Position numbers and translations under genes: made by a program | Assembly: GCA_947258975.1 (NCBI GenBank) | Contig: CAMYKK010000035.1 | Coordinates: 1-36,733, forward strand | Source of the DNA: an uncultured Gammaproteobacteria bacterium | GTDB taxonomy: Bacteria > Pseudomonadota > Gammaproteobacteria > Arenicellales > JAANXG01 | Reading direction: 5' to 3' | Length of the DNA stretch: 36,733 nucleotides | Notes under the pieces: generated by a model | What the model was told of the DNA's origin: nothing | The model's database searches: none | What the model saw: the letters and a program-made list of their open reading frames with translations, nothing else | Shown here: positions 24,919-32,239 of the stretch, in pieces | How positions within the stretch are numbered: the stretch's first letter is position 1 | Layout of the letters: every line of letters begins with the position of its first letter

Positions 24919-25982
24919 CGCACCATTGTACTCCCGCCCAGCAGGGGAACGCCGGCGGATACCTGCAGCGCGGCGCAGTGGATGCCGCCCCCTTGTCGAA
25001 TCAAGGGCCGGGTGTCGATGGGAACGAGGTCACGGTCAGGGAAACAAGTATGCAGCGCCTCCATGGCGGCCCCATCGGCCGGATCGTCGAAAACCGGCAC
25101 CAGGACGGCGCCGTTGATAACGAGAAAGTTGGCATAACTGGCGGGTAGTCGTCGTCCGGCCGCATTATGTATCGGTTTTGGCAGCGGCAGCGGAATCAAG
25201 CGGTAGCGGCCCTCGTCCAGCCGCCGGAATTCGCGCAGTTGCGCCGCCATCGCCTGCAGCGGGGTGAAATGCTCATCGCCTGCGTCGCGGCAGGTGACGT
25301 GGCAAACGGTGGATTCATTACAAAACCGCGCCAAGTTGTCGATGTGGCCGTCGGTATCGTCACCGGCCAAGTAGCCATGTGCCAACCATAATATCCGTCG
25401 CGCGCCCAGGGTGTGTTGCAAGCGCCGGGATATGTCGTGCCGGCTGCGGCTTCCGTTACGGTTGTTAGCGGTTAAACACGATGCGGTGGTGAGCACCGTG
25501 CCCGCGCCGTCGGTGTCGATACTACCGCCTTCCAAGACCCAATCATCGCTGACAGACAAGGGAATGTCGCCAAACACATGTTGGTCCTTGAGGCGCGTAG
25601 CGACCTGATTGTCGAGCGCGGCGTCGAAGCGGTTACCCCAGCCGTTGAACGCGAACTTGAGCAGCTCGTGCGCGCCATTACGTTCGATGCTCAACGGTCC
25701 GTAGTCGCGTATCCATGTGTCGTTATAGGGTGCGATCGCGAAGGCGATACGATCGTTCCCCGGTGCACGTTTTCGGATCAGGGATTGGATATGGTCGCGG
25801 TGTTCGTCGTCACGGCAACAGATCAATACCCTCTGGTAACGGGTTACGGCAGCGGTCAGGTTGACATAGACCGGTTCCGCCTGGTCGAGCAGCGGCCGCC
25901 AGTCGGTTTTGGCGTGGGGCCAGACGAGCAACACGCCGGTTTGCGGTTCCCATTCGGCGACGAGGCGGGGCGCTGACGCCAT
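24915..25982 (-). CDS. aguA: Agmatine deiminase
   Basis: Converts agmatine to N-carbamoylputrescine and ammonia. The pentein-fold motifs are present: NDTWIRDYGP, WVLEGGSIDTDGAG, GDDTDGHIDNLARF with catalytic Asp and His, and QGGGIHC with the nucleophilic Cys. From ATG 25982 (MASAPRLVAEWEPQTG) it is 355 aa, near family length. An ATG at 26039 would add 19 residues but overlaps the upstream gene by 29 nt. Neither start has a good Shine-Dalgarno. It is tightly coupled to aguB. Confidence 0.93.
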   Translation of the reverse strand: MASAPRLVAEWEPQTGVLLVWPHAKTDWRPLLDQAEPVYVNLTAAVTRYQRVLICCRDDEHRDHIQSLIRKRAPGNDRIAFAIAPYNDTWIRDYGPLSIERNGAHELLKFAFNGWGNRFDAALDNQVATRLKDQHVFGDIPLSVSDDWVLEGGSIDTDGAGTVLTTASCLTANNRNGSRSRHDISRRLQHTLGARRILWLAHGYLAGDDTDGHIDNLARFCNESTVCHVTCRDAGDEHFTPLQAMAAQLREFRRLDEGRYRLIPLPLPKPIHNAAGRRLPASYANFLVINGAVLVPVFDDPADGAAMEALHTCFPDRDLVPIDTRPLIRQGGGIHCAALQVSAGVPLLGGSTMVR

Positions 25983-26010
25983 GTGCGGATTACCGGATTT
26001 TACGTCGTTC

Positions 26011-26556
26011 TCAGTGATGGTCCAGTTTGGCAAGCTCATCGAGGATAGATAACATCAGCGAGCCGCTCTTGGCGCTCATTCCCGCGGTAAGTTTTTCTTG
26101 GTCGCGCTCGCCGTCGAGCAACTGCCGGAGGCGTCCTGAGATATGGGCCATATCGCCCCCATGCGCAGTCATCTGCTCACCCATTACGCTCAGCGCCTGG
26201 AGCGCCTGCACATTGCCGCGGCAGGCCATGGCGATCATACTCGCCAGCCCCGGTGCGGCGAAGGATCCGTCTGCCCGGGCGCTGACTTCGGGCAGCGTCG
26301 CGGGGTTTTGCAGACCCTCCAGAATCCCGCTGATAATGGCATGATCCTCCTCGTCGAGACCGGCGAGGATGCCGGTGTCGCGGCGTCCATCCAGGATCAG
26401 CCGCGCTGCCCGTACCGCGTCGGTCCACCCGTTCTCCTCCGCCACCGCCAGGGCCCGGTCCAACTCACGACGGTCATCCAGATTATGTACCGCCCGCACT
26501 ACCCCATGGATGAACTGGGCATGGACTTGGCGAATCTGCTCGATCTTGTCTTTCAT
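26011..26556 (-). CDS. Helical protein of unknown function ahead of the agmatine genes
   Basis: A 181-aa protein with no recognised family. It looks wholly alpha-helical and soluble, with a charged N-terminal half (KDKIEQIRQVHAQFIHGVV), an internal low-complexity Ala/Gly-rich stretch, and a Met/Ser-rich C-terminus. ATG 26556 is preceded by AGGGG at 11 nt; the open frame upstream to 26718 crosses the htpX promoter and is rejected. It is 28 nt upstream of aguA in the same direction, so it is probably the first gene of that operon. Confidence 0.6.
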   Translation of the reverse strand: MKDKIEQIRQVHAQFIHGVVRAVHNLDDRRELDRALAVAEENGWTDAVRAARLILDGRRDTGILAGLDEEDHAIISGILEGLQNPATLPEVSARADGSFAAPGLASMIAMACRGNVQALQALSVMGEQMTAHGGDMAHISGRLRQLLDGERDQEKLTAGMSAKSGSLMLSILDELAKLDHH

Positions 26557-26589
26557 GGCGCCGGACCCCTGAAAAATTTTGTAACTTAC

Positions 26590-26620
26590 CTTGAACTCAA
26601 CGACCTTTATACACATATTA
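26590..26620 (+). promoter_or_regulatory. Sigma-32-like promoter for htpX
   Basis: CTTGAA (26590-26595) is followed after 15 nt by ACACATATTA (26611-26620), close to the heat-shock consensus of CTTGAA, about 13-17 nt, then CCCCATnT. The same bases can be read as a weak sigma-70 site, TTGAAC-N17-CATATT. It lies 31 nt before the htpX start. Confidence 0.45.
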
Positions 26621-26650
26621 GGGCTGTCACTTAAGTGCCGGTGAGCCGTC

Positions 26651-27526
26651 ATGAAACGAATCTTTCTATTCATTGCTACCAATATCGCGATACTGTTGGT
26701 GCTGAGCTTCGCGATCAAGATCCTGGGCCTGGAACCTTATCTCGATCAGGGCGGGCTGAATTATCAGTCATTGCTGATATTTTCCGCCCTGCTGGGCATG
26801 GGTGGCTCGTTCATATCGTTGCTGATGTCGAAGATGAGCGCGAAACGGATGATGGGCGCCCAGGTGATTGAACAACCCACCAATGCTACCGAGACCTGGC
26901 TGGTGGATACCGTCAGACGGCAGGCGGAGGCCGCAGAGATCGGGATGCCGGAGGTGGCGATCTTCGACTCACCCCAAGTCAACGCCTTTGCCACCGGGGC
27001 CAAGCGGAATGATGCTCTGGTCGCGGTGAGCACCGGATTGTTACAATCGATGAGCCGTGACGAAGCGGAGGCGGTGCTGGGTCATGAAATCTCACACGTT
27101 GCCAATGGCGATATGGTGACGCTGGCGCTGATTCAAGGGGTGGTCAATACGTTCGTCTTTTTCCTGTCGCGGATCATCGGTCAGATCGTGGATCGCGCGG
27201 TATTTCGTAGTGAACACGGCCACGGCCCCGGTTTCTGGATCACCAGCATCGTCGCCCAGCTGGTGCTGGGATTCCTCGCCTCAATGATCGTCATGTGGTT
27301 CAGCCGCCAACGTGAGTTCCGCGCCGACACCGGTGGCGCCAAGCTGGCCGGCCGCGAGAGCATGATCGGCGCCCTGGAGCGGCTCAAACAGGCCCACGAA
27401 CCCCCGTTGCCGGATCAACTGGCCGCATTCGGCATCTCCGGCGGCATGGGTCAGGGCTTAAAGCGCCTGTTGATGTCGCACCCGCCCTTGGATGAGCGTA
27501 TCGACGCGTTACGCGCGGCGAGCTGA
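26651..27526 (+). CDS. htpX: Membrane metalloprotease HtpX
   Basis: Zinc metalloprotease of inner-membrane quality control, 291 aa. Two N-terminal transmembrane segments, the zinc motif HEISH with the third ligand region at REFRAD, and two more membrane segments ([18 protein letters not shown] and [19 protein letters not shown]) give the normal M48B layout. The C-terminal [12 protein letters not shown] is also typical. ATG 26651 follows a GGTGAG at 7 nt. It is divergent from the agmatine operon. Confidence 0.96.
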   Translation: MKRIFLFIATNIAILLVLSFAIKILGLEPYLDQGGLNYQSLLIFSALLGMGGSFISLLMSKMSAKRMMGAQVIEQPTNATETWLVDTVRRQAEAAEIGMPEVAIFDSPQVNAFATGAKRNDALVAVSTGLLQSMSRDEAEAVLGHEISHVANGDMVTLALIQGVVNTFVFFLSRIIGQIVDRAVFRSEHGHGPGFWITSIVAQLVLGFLASMIVMWFSRQREFRADTGGAKLAGRESMIGALERLKQAHEPPLPDQLAAFGISGGMGQGLKRLLMSHPPLDERIDALRAAS

Positions 27527-27605
27527 AGCGCCCGCTCCGATTTCGGGACTAGCGGTCGGTCGGACTTGGGGCAGATCAACTGCGGTGGCGGGAAAGTTGG
27601 CACCC

Positions 27606-27625
27606 TTAACGATTTCTCTCGTTAA
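27606..27625. terminator. Hairpin between htpX and the barrel gene
   Basis: TTAACGA and TCGTTAA are perfect 7-bp arms around a 6-nt TTTCTC loop, 80 nt after the htpX stop in a convergent gap. It is AT-rich and without a clear T-run. Confidence 0.35.
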
Positions 27626-27696
27626 ATAGCTCGCGATTCAACTCGATATATCCTCAATCTGGTGTCGATCTGCCACCCGCGTCGCCAAGATCACCT

Positions 27697-27711
27697 CGGT
27701 CTGACAGACCG
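27697..27711 (-). terminator. Palindrome directly after the outer-membrane barrel stop
   Basis: CGGTCTG-A-CAGACCG is a perfect palindrome with a single-base centre that begins at the base following the TAG stop of the barrel gene. It may stabilise or terminate the transcript; no T-run follows. Confidence 0.35.
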
Positions 27712-28749
27712 CTACTTGTCGGCAGCCTGTTGACCGCCAAAGGTGTAGGATGCGCCGAGGGTCACACCCGTACGTTCGCTTTCCAACTCGTTCAGATCGG
27801 CAAACTCTCGACCACCACCAGCGGGGAAAACCGACCAGCCGGCTCGTTCGTTGCCGATCTTGGCCTTCCAGTAGCGCAGCCCGGCATGCCCGGTAAAGCT
27901 GCGCGTGAATTGATAACTGAGATTCACTTCCGCATTGAGTGTCTCGCCCTCACCGTCGAGTTTGAAACTCGGGTTCTGAGCGAGATCGGTGCGTAGAAAG
28001 TGCGTATCTTCGTTCTCGACCTTGGTCAGAGGCGAGTAGGCAAGGGTGCCGGAGACAGTGAACTTGTTGTTGAGGCGGTAATAACCGTCGACACCGAGAA
28101 ACAGCGAACGCCATTCGATGTCGTTTTTTATCACGGTGGTATCGTTAAAGCCTACGAATCCCGCAGGCGCACACAAGCTGTTCGGGGCGGTGCACACCGT
28201 TTGCCGGATTCCTGTTGCGCGCGTGTCCTCGGACCAGAGCTGTACCTGACCGAACAAGCCGATACCACCCTTTCTGTCTGGGCGATTGAAGACGTTACGG
28301 CCGAGTTTCAGACTGTAGTAATGCAGACCGTTATCGTTTACCTGGCTCACGGTTCGTGAGAACAAGTGTGCACCGGATCGGGTCGCATCGAAGAACTGAG
28401 CACCGAATGCGCTCAGAAAATCCTCGTCCACCAGCGAGCCCTCGTCGATATCTCCTGAGCCCCACACCAATTCCAGATAAAATCGTTGCGGTAATTCGAT
28501 GTGACCCGTGATCTCTGCCACAGTGCTGTCGATATCCTCGTAGGTGAGCCGGGAAGTGGGGTCGCCGATCGTGGGGTCCTGGGGTGACGCATTGTGGCTC
28601 CAGGTCGTTTCGCCCTTGGAGTCCCAAATCTTGACGCCGACGGTCATCGTGGGACCGGTCTGAAGTTTCGTCCGCCACTCGCCGGATAGCGCAGGTTGTA
28701 CGAGCACCACGCCGGCGAGGCCAATAAGGATAACGATTGTTTTTTGCAT
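27712..28749 (-). CDS. Putative outer-membrane beta-barrel protein
   Basis: A 345-aa protein with an N-terminal signal peptide (KTIVILIGLAGVVLVQPALSG). The rest alternates short hydrophobic/polar strands typical of a barrel, for example FYLELVWGSGDID, LHYYSLKLGRNVF, LFLGVDGYYRLNNKFTVSGTLAYSP, NAEVNLSYQFTRSFTGHAGLRYWK and a final TGVTLGASYTF. The DPTSRLTYEDIDS and GSGDIDEGSLVDEDF segments recall omptin-like or Protochlamydia-type outer-membrane proteins, but no omptin catalytic set is recognised. A 7-residue tail follows the terminal Phe. ATG 28749 has no good Shine-Dalgarno. Function is unknown. Confidence 0.7.
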   Translation of the reverse strand: MQKTIVILIGLAGVVLVQPALSGEWRTKLQTGPTMTVGVKIWDSKGETTWSHNASPQDPTIGDPTSRLTYEDIDSTVAEITGHIELPQRFYLELVWGSGDIDEGSLVDEDFLSAFGAQFFDATRSGAHLFSRTVSQVNDNGLHYYSLKLGRNVFNRPDRKGGIGLFGQVQLWSEDTRATGIRQTVCTAPNSLCAPAGFVGFNDTTVIKNDIEWRSLFLGVDGYYRLNNKFTVSGTLAYSPLTKVENEDTHFLRTDLAQNPSFKLDGEGETLNAEVNLSYQFTRSFTGHAGLRYWKAKIGNERAGWSVFPAGGGREFADLNELESERTGVTLGASYTFGGQQAADK

Positions 28750-28800
28750 GAACGATCTTTAAGTGCGCTGCGTCCCCAATGATTCCATTAACATAGCATA

Positions 28801-28819
28801 AGCGGCCAAAAATGCCGCT
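28801..28819. promoter_or_regulatory. Inverted repeat in the barrel/DUF1015 divergent gap
   Basis: AGCGGC and GCCGCT form a 6-bp inverted repeat around CAAAAAT, about midway between the two divergent genes. It could be an operator acting on either or both genes. Confidence 0.25.
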
Positions 28820-28906
28820 GCGAATGCAGTTTCGTTCATTCAATTTGACGGCGGGGCGTTTGTTGTATTGAATGGCGCGCTTCCTTGTCACCGGTATGAA
28901 TCATCG

Positions 28907-30133
28907 ATGCCCTTAATCAGGCCTTTTCGTGGCTTACGGCCTGCGGCTGAATCCGCGCAAAATATTATCGCACCGCCCTATGATGTATTGACGGCAAACG
29001 AGGCGCGTGCGTTGGTTGCGGATGCGCCGGACAATTTTCTCCACGTCTCGAAACCAGAAATCGATCTGCCCGCGGATGTCCCGGCCGAGGATCCCAGGGT
29101 CTACGCAAAAGGTGCGGAGAACTTTAAACGATTGATTCGCGACGGACTGCTGCGGCAGGACGCGCGGCCGTGTTTTTATCTCTACCGTTTGCGGCGCGCC
29201 GACCACGTGCAGACCGGGATCGTGGTCACCGTTTCGGTAGCGGACTACGAGGCCAATCACATTCGTAAGCACGAGTTGACTCGGCCCGACAAGGAAGACG
29301 ACCGGGTGCGTCATATGGAAGCCCTCAACGCCCAGACCGGTCCTGTGCTGCTGGTCTATCCGGATGATCGATGCGCACAGCAACTGATCGCGAAACAGAG
29401 TGAAACGGCTCCGGTATACGATGCATTGGAGCTCACTGACGTCGAACATACGCTGTGGGTCGTGGATGACGCCGAGACGATCTCCGCCGTGAGACAGGTC
29501 TTCGCAGCGCTGCCGGCCTTTTATATTGCCGACGGCCACCATCGCTCCGCGGCGGCGGCACGGGTCGCAGTACGCCGTGGCCGCGAGGACGACGCCGCGA
29601 ATCATTTTCTTGCGGTGTTGTTCCCGGCATCTCAGACCCAGATATTGGACTACAACCGCTTGATAAGGGACTTGAATGGTTTGTTCCCACAGACGTTTCT
29701 TGAACAGGTTGCACGGCGGTTTTCGGTCAGTGAGCAGGACCAGCCGGTGCGTCCCGCCGTAGCCGGGGAGTTTGGCATGTACCTGGCCGGGCGCTGGTAT
29801 CGCCTGCGTGCGGCTGACGAATGGCTGCACGCCGACGATCCGCTTCTGTGTTTGGATATCAGTATATTGAGCAACTACCTGATCCAACCTCTGCTCGGCA
29901 TCGAGGACGTACGGCGCGACCCACGCATCGAATTTGTTGGCGGTGTAAGGGGGCTCGGTGAACTCCAACGACGCGTCGATAGTGGCGAGATGGCGGTGGC
30001 GTTTTCAATTTACCCGACACCCTTATCGGCGCTCATCGCGGTTGCCGATGCCGGCGAGATCATGCCGCCGAAATCAACCTGGTTTGAACCCAAGCTGGCG
30101 GACGGGTTGGTGTCGCACATGCTCGGCACGTGA
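28907..30133 (+). CDS. DUF1015 family protein
   Basis: A 408-aa soluble protein of the DUF1015 family. The N-terminal MPLIRPFRGLRP and APPYDVLT are diagnostic, as are the KHELTRPDKEDDRVRHMEA stretch and FYIADGHHRSAAAARVA, whose His/Arg residues are strongly conserved in the family and suggest a phosphotransfer or nucleotide-handling site. ATG 28907 gives the exact family start; the open extension to 28868 is rejected. The biochemical role is not settled, and no partner genes are nearby. Repeat copy C follows its stop by about 40 nt. Confidence 0.9.
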   Translation: MPLIRPFRGLRPAAESAQNIIAPPYDVLTANEARALVADAPDNFLHVSKPEIDLPADVPAEDPRVYAKGAENFKRLIRDGLLRQDARPCFYLYRLRRADHVQTGIVVTVSVADYEANHIRKHELTRPDKEDDRVRHMEALNAQTGPVLLVYPDDRCAQQLIAKQSETAPVYDALELTDVEHTLWVVDDAETISAVRQVFAALPAFYIADGHHRSAAAARVAVRRGREDDAANHFLAVLFPASQTQILDYNRLIRDLNGLFPQTFLEQVARRFSVSEQDQPVRPAVAGEFGMYLAGRWYRLRAADEWLHADDPLLCLDISILSNYLIQPLLGIEDVRRDPRIEFVGGVRGLGELQRRVDSGEMAVAFSIYPTPLSALIAVADAGEIMPPKSTWFEPKLADGLVSHMLGT

Positions 30134-30174
30134 ACGCGCCACCGATCCATGGATCCATGAAGATTGGTCGCCTT

Positions 30175-30195
30175 AACCCGAATATGGCACCAAGG
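30175..30195 (+). repeat. 3'-end repeat, copy C
   Basis: In the sense of the upstream DUF1015 gene it reads AACCCGAATATGGCACC then AAGG, and continues into GCGCCCCGC, shared with copy B. It is 41 nt after the DUF1015 stop. Confidence 0.65.
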
Positions 30196-30214
30196 CGCCC
30201 CGCGTCCACTCTTT

Positions 30215-30257
30215 GAATATAGGGGGGTCGGAGTCCGTGACTCCGACCCCTATATTC
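30215..30257. repeat. Near-perfect long hairpin
   Basis: The arms 30215-30235 and 30239-30257 pair over 19 bp with a two-G bulge and a 3-nt CGT loop. It is flanked by repeat copies C and D, and is one of the most stable stem-loops in the window. Confidence 0.85.
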
Positions 30258-30310
30258 ACTCCAGCGCGGCGTCCAGTCGCCCGACCCTGCGACTGCGCGC
30301 AGCACGAGTC

Positions 30311-30351
30311 CCTGCGCCAGCTTCCGGGATCCTTGGTGCAATATCCGGGTT
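30311..30351 (-). repeat. 3'-end repeat, copy D (with extended flank)
   Basis: On the plus strand CCTTGGTGCAATATCCGGG (from 30331) is preceded by CCTGCGCCAGCTTCC (30311-30325), whose exact complement recurs in copy F. In the sense of the DUF3106-like remnant it follows that gene's stop by about 14 nt. Confidence 0.65.
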
Positions 30352-30365
30352 GACCCTGTCCTGAT

Positions 30366-30512
30366 CTATTTCGCGGGAAGGCAGTGGGTGGGAAGATAAC
30401 CGCGCTCCTGCTGAAACTGCTGGCACAGCGCTCGCTGGCGCTGCGGCGGGAGCCTCCCGAACGAGCGCCTTTGGCGTCGCAGTCGCTCCAGTTGCTCTTC
30501 ATCCATTTCCAT
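30366..30512 (-). pseudogene. C-terminal remnant resembling a DUF3106 protein
   Basis: From the ATG at 30512 the frame encodes 48 residues, MEMDEEQLERLRRQRRSFG then RLPPQRQRALCQQF and a short tail. Regularly spaced Glu/Arg with LPPQRQRA resembles the repeated LxPeqR pattern of DUF3106 proteins, which are normally much longer, exported and encoded beside an ECF sigma gene. The N-terminal part is missing. It abuts the sigma-factor remnant in another frame, as if an internal deletion fused the two. Confidence 0.5.
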
Positions 30513-30732
30513 CAAGCGCCGCTTGTTCGTCGCGCAGCGCATAGTAGCCGATGTGATAAGCCTTGCGTTCGACGCTCGCCAGGAACGCATCCAGACCGCC
30601 GTCAGCGGCGGCATCGGTCGGTTGTGAGCGATTGCCGGCCGCGGACACATCCCGCTTGGTCGATCGGCCTTGATCTGCCACTGTCACTAGAATTAGCCCT
30701 GCTGTCCGATGTCGTGTTGCCAAGATCCCCAT
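30499..30732 (-). pseudogene. N-terminal remnant of an ECF sigma factor
   Basis: Within this frame, GGLDAFLASVERKAYHIGYY then ALRDEQAALD strongly resembles the first helices of region 2 of RpoE-like ECF sigma factors. The match stops at ALD (about 30511), where GNG and a stop codon follow instead of the expected helix continuing into the -10 recognition region. Regions 2.3 to 4 are absent, so it cannot be a working sigma factor. The first ~40 residues are probably not original coding sequence. Confidence 0.5.
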
Positions 30733-30814
30733 GTTGGCGGTTCACCTCCCCACGTAATGCTGACCGATTCCATTTACCCAGGCAAGCCGGTCGCCGCGGA
30801 CAACAACCGCGGTA

Positions 30815-31123
30815 TCAATAATAGACCCATCGGCAGTGGCGGCGACCGTGCCGGAAATAACATTCCCTGAATCTCCCGTACGGGCGGTGGGCCCACGGGT
30901 CAACAGGGCCATGATGCGGCCACGGTTGATAGTAATAATCATCCCGGTAATAACGGGGATAGGGGTGTTCGGGGTAGTGTTTATGGGGTCGCTCGTGATG
31001 ATGATGCCGGTGGCCGAAATAGATCCCGAAACCGCTGCCGCCAGCGGCGGCGGCCGGCGGTGAGAGTCCCAGCGCAAGCAGTGCGGCTAATGTCGCTACC
31101 ACCAGTGTCTTGCTGCAGTTCAT
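30815..31123 (-). CDS. Small His/Tyr/Pro-rich exported protein
   Basis: A 102-aa protein with a clear signal peptide (SKTLVVATLAALLALGLSPPAAAA) and a mature part of about 70 residues very rich in His, Tyr, Pro and Arg: GHRHHHHERPHKHYPEHPYP, then YYRDDYYYQPWPHHG, ending in CYFRHGRRHCRWVYY with two Cys. ATG 31123 has GGAGGG 7 nt upstream, better than the ATG 15 nt earlier. The composition suggests periplasmic binding of a transition metal, but this is inference. It is next to the sigma-factor remnant and could once have belonged to that regulon. Confidence 0.7.
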   Translation of the reverse strand: MNCSKTLVVATLAALLALGLSPPAAAAGGSGFGIYFGHRHHHHERPHKHYPEHPYPRYYRDDYYYQPWPHHGPVDPWAHRPYGRFRECYFRHGRRHCRWVYY

Positions 31124-31200
31124 GATCAAACCCTCCATCGCCGCAGGGTGAAAGCCCGTTCAACTACGTATACCAACGGTCCATTGCCGGAGACGGTTGA

Positions 31201-31214
31201 CAATATGCGGGCTA
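31201..31214 (-). repeat. 3'-end repeat, copy E, overlapping the SDR stop codon
   Basis: CAATATGCGGGCTA is identical to copy B over these 14 bases. The CTA (31212-31214) is the complement of the SDR TAG stop, the same register as at pdxH. The flank before the core (GGTTGA) matches other copies only loosely. Confidence 0.7.
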
Positions 31215-32051
31215 CCCCGCGAATTGGCGGATGAAGTGGTCCATCCAGCGATCCGGGAGCCAACGCTTCAAACGCGCCAGTCCATGAGCGGGTACGGTCA
31301 CCAGATAGCGTATACGCGGTTTGGGGCTTTCCACGGCGTGGATGACCTTATCGAGCACGGCGGCAGCGGGCAGGGTGAATGACGCATCCTGCGCGCTCGC
31401 CAGGCGGCGTTCGACCCTCCGGTAGGATTCCTGGTGGGCGCTGTGTGTGTGATCGATATTGGCCTGGTAGTAGCGGTACGCATTGGCCCGGAACCGGCTT
31501 TCAATGGGTCCGGGCTCGATCAGGGAGACGAAGATTCCGGTGCCTTGAAGTTCGAGTCGCATGGTGTCCGACAGTGCCTCGAGGGCATATTTTGACGCGT
31601 TGTAGGCGCCCCGGTAGGCAAGGCAAACCAGGCCGAGGATCGAGCTGATCTGCACAATGCGCCCGGTGCCCTGTTCGCGAAACACCGGAATGAGCCGGGC
31701 CGTCAACTCATGGGTGCCGAACAGGTTGGCCTCAAATTGGGCACGCAGCACATCCCGGGACAGGTCTTCTACGGCCCCCGGCTGGCCGTATGCGCCGTTG
31801 TTGATTAATGCGTACAGCTTGCCGCCGGTATGCCGCAGCACTGCGGATACCGCCTGGTCGATGGACGCCGGCACGCTGAGATCGAGTTGCAGGCTTGTCA
31901 GGCCGTCCCGGGCCAGTGCGTCGATATCCTTGTGCTGGCGAACGGTGGCGAATACCCGGTAGCCGCGGTTCGCCAGGCCCAACGCAATGCAGCGGCCGAT
32001 TCCCGACGAGCAGCCGGTCACCACCACAGATTTGTCGTTTTGTCCAGTCAC
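31212..32051 (-). CDS. Short-chain dehydrogenase/reductase (classical SDR)
   Basis: NAD(P)-dependent oxidoreductase with the classical SDR motifs: nucleotide loop TGCSSGIG near the N-terminus, LDLS after strand 3, NNGAYG, catalytic Ser in QISSILG and Tyr/Lys in YNASKYALE, then EPGPI. From GTG 32051 it is 279 aa. The frame stays open to 32198, with an alternative ATG at 32120; none has a clear Shine-Dalgarno, so the start is uncertain. The substrate is unknown; retinol/steroid-like or fatty-type SDRs share this pattern. Its stop codon is part of repeat copy E. It is divergent from the Gfo/Idh gene. Confidence 0.87.
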   Translation of the reverse strand: MTGQNDKSVVVTGCSSGIGRCIALGLANRGYRVFATVRQHKDIDALARDGLTSLQLDLSVPASIDQAVSAVLRHTGGKLYALINNGAYGQPGAVEDLSRDVLRAQFEANLFGTHELTARLIPVFREQGTGRIVQISSILGLVCLAYRGAYNASKYALEALSDTMRLELQGTGIFVSLIEPGPIESRFRANAYRYYQANIDHTHSAHQESYRRVERRLASAQDASFTLPAAAVLDKVIHAVESPKPRIRYLVTVPAHGLARLKRWLPDRWMDHFIRQFAG

Positions 32052-32133
32052 GGAGGTTAGGGCTTGATTGCCATGGCTTGCAACGCCGATGAGTTTACCT
32101 GGATTTGATCCACGACTCATTCCGCGCGTATGC

Positions 32134-32162
32134 GATACCGACCGCGGATTGTCCTTTATAAT
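32134..32162 (+). promoter_or_regulatory. Probable promoter of the Gfo/Idh-DUF192 pair
   Basis: A perfect TATAAT (32157-32162) lies about 78 nt before the start at 32240. The hexamer at the right distance (GATACC, 32134-32139) is a poor -35, so an activator may be needed, or this is only an AT-rich coincidence. Confidence 0.35.
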
Positions 32163-32239
32163 GGGACCGGCGAGAAAACGATAGTTACCATGATGCACAT
32201 TGAATTAGCGAACACTTTGGGATTGGAAAACGGCTGCCC

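Larger units (their letters stand above)
30175..30351. mobile_element. 177-bp MITE-like element with inverted ends and internal hairpin
   Basis: The left end (30175-30195) and right end (30331-30351) are inverted copies of the 3'-end repeat and match at 19 of 21 positions. Inside, 30215-30235 and 30239-30257 form a hairpin whose arms are perfectly complementary except for two extra G. The hairpin reads GGGTCGGAGTC...GACTCCGACCC, a sequence style common around RAYT-type elements. No open reading frame is contained. Interpreting it as a mobile unit is inference. Confidence 0.5.

Noticed and set aside
24001-25137. Long plus-strand open frame of 378 codons
   Set aside because: It lies antisense to aguB and GNAT, has no recognisable family pattern, and its composition follows the opposite-strand codons.
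28934-29968. Minus-strand open frame of 344 codons
   Set aside because: It is antisense within the DUF1015 gene, whose domain motifs are complete.
30742-31077. Alternative frame through the His-rich protein gene
   Set aside because: It lacks a ribosome-binding site and signal peptide; the frame from 31123 has both.
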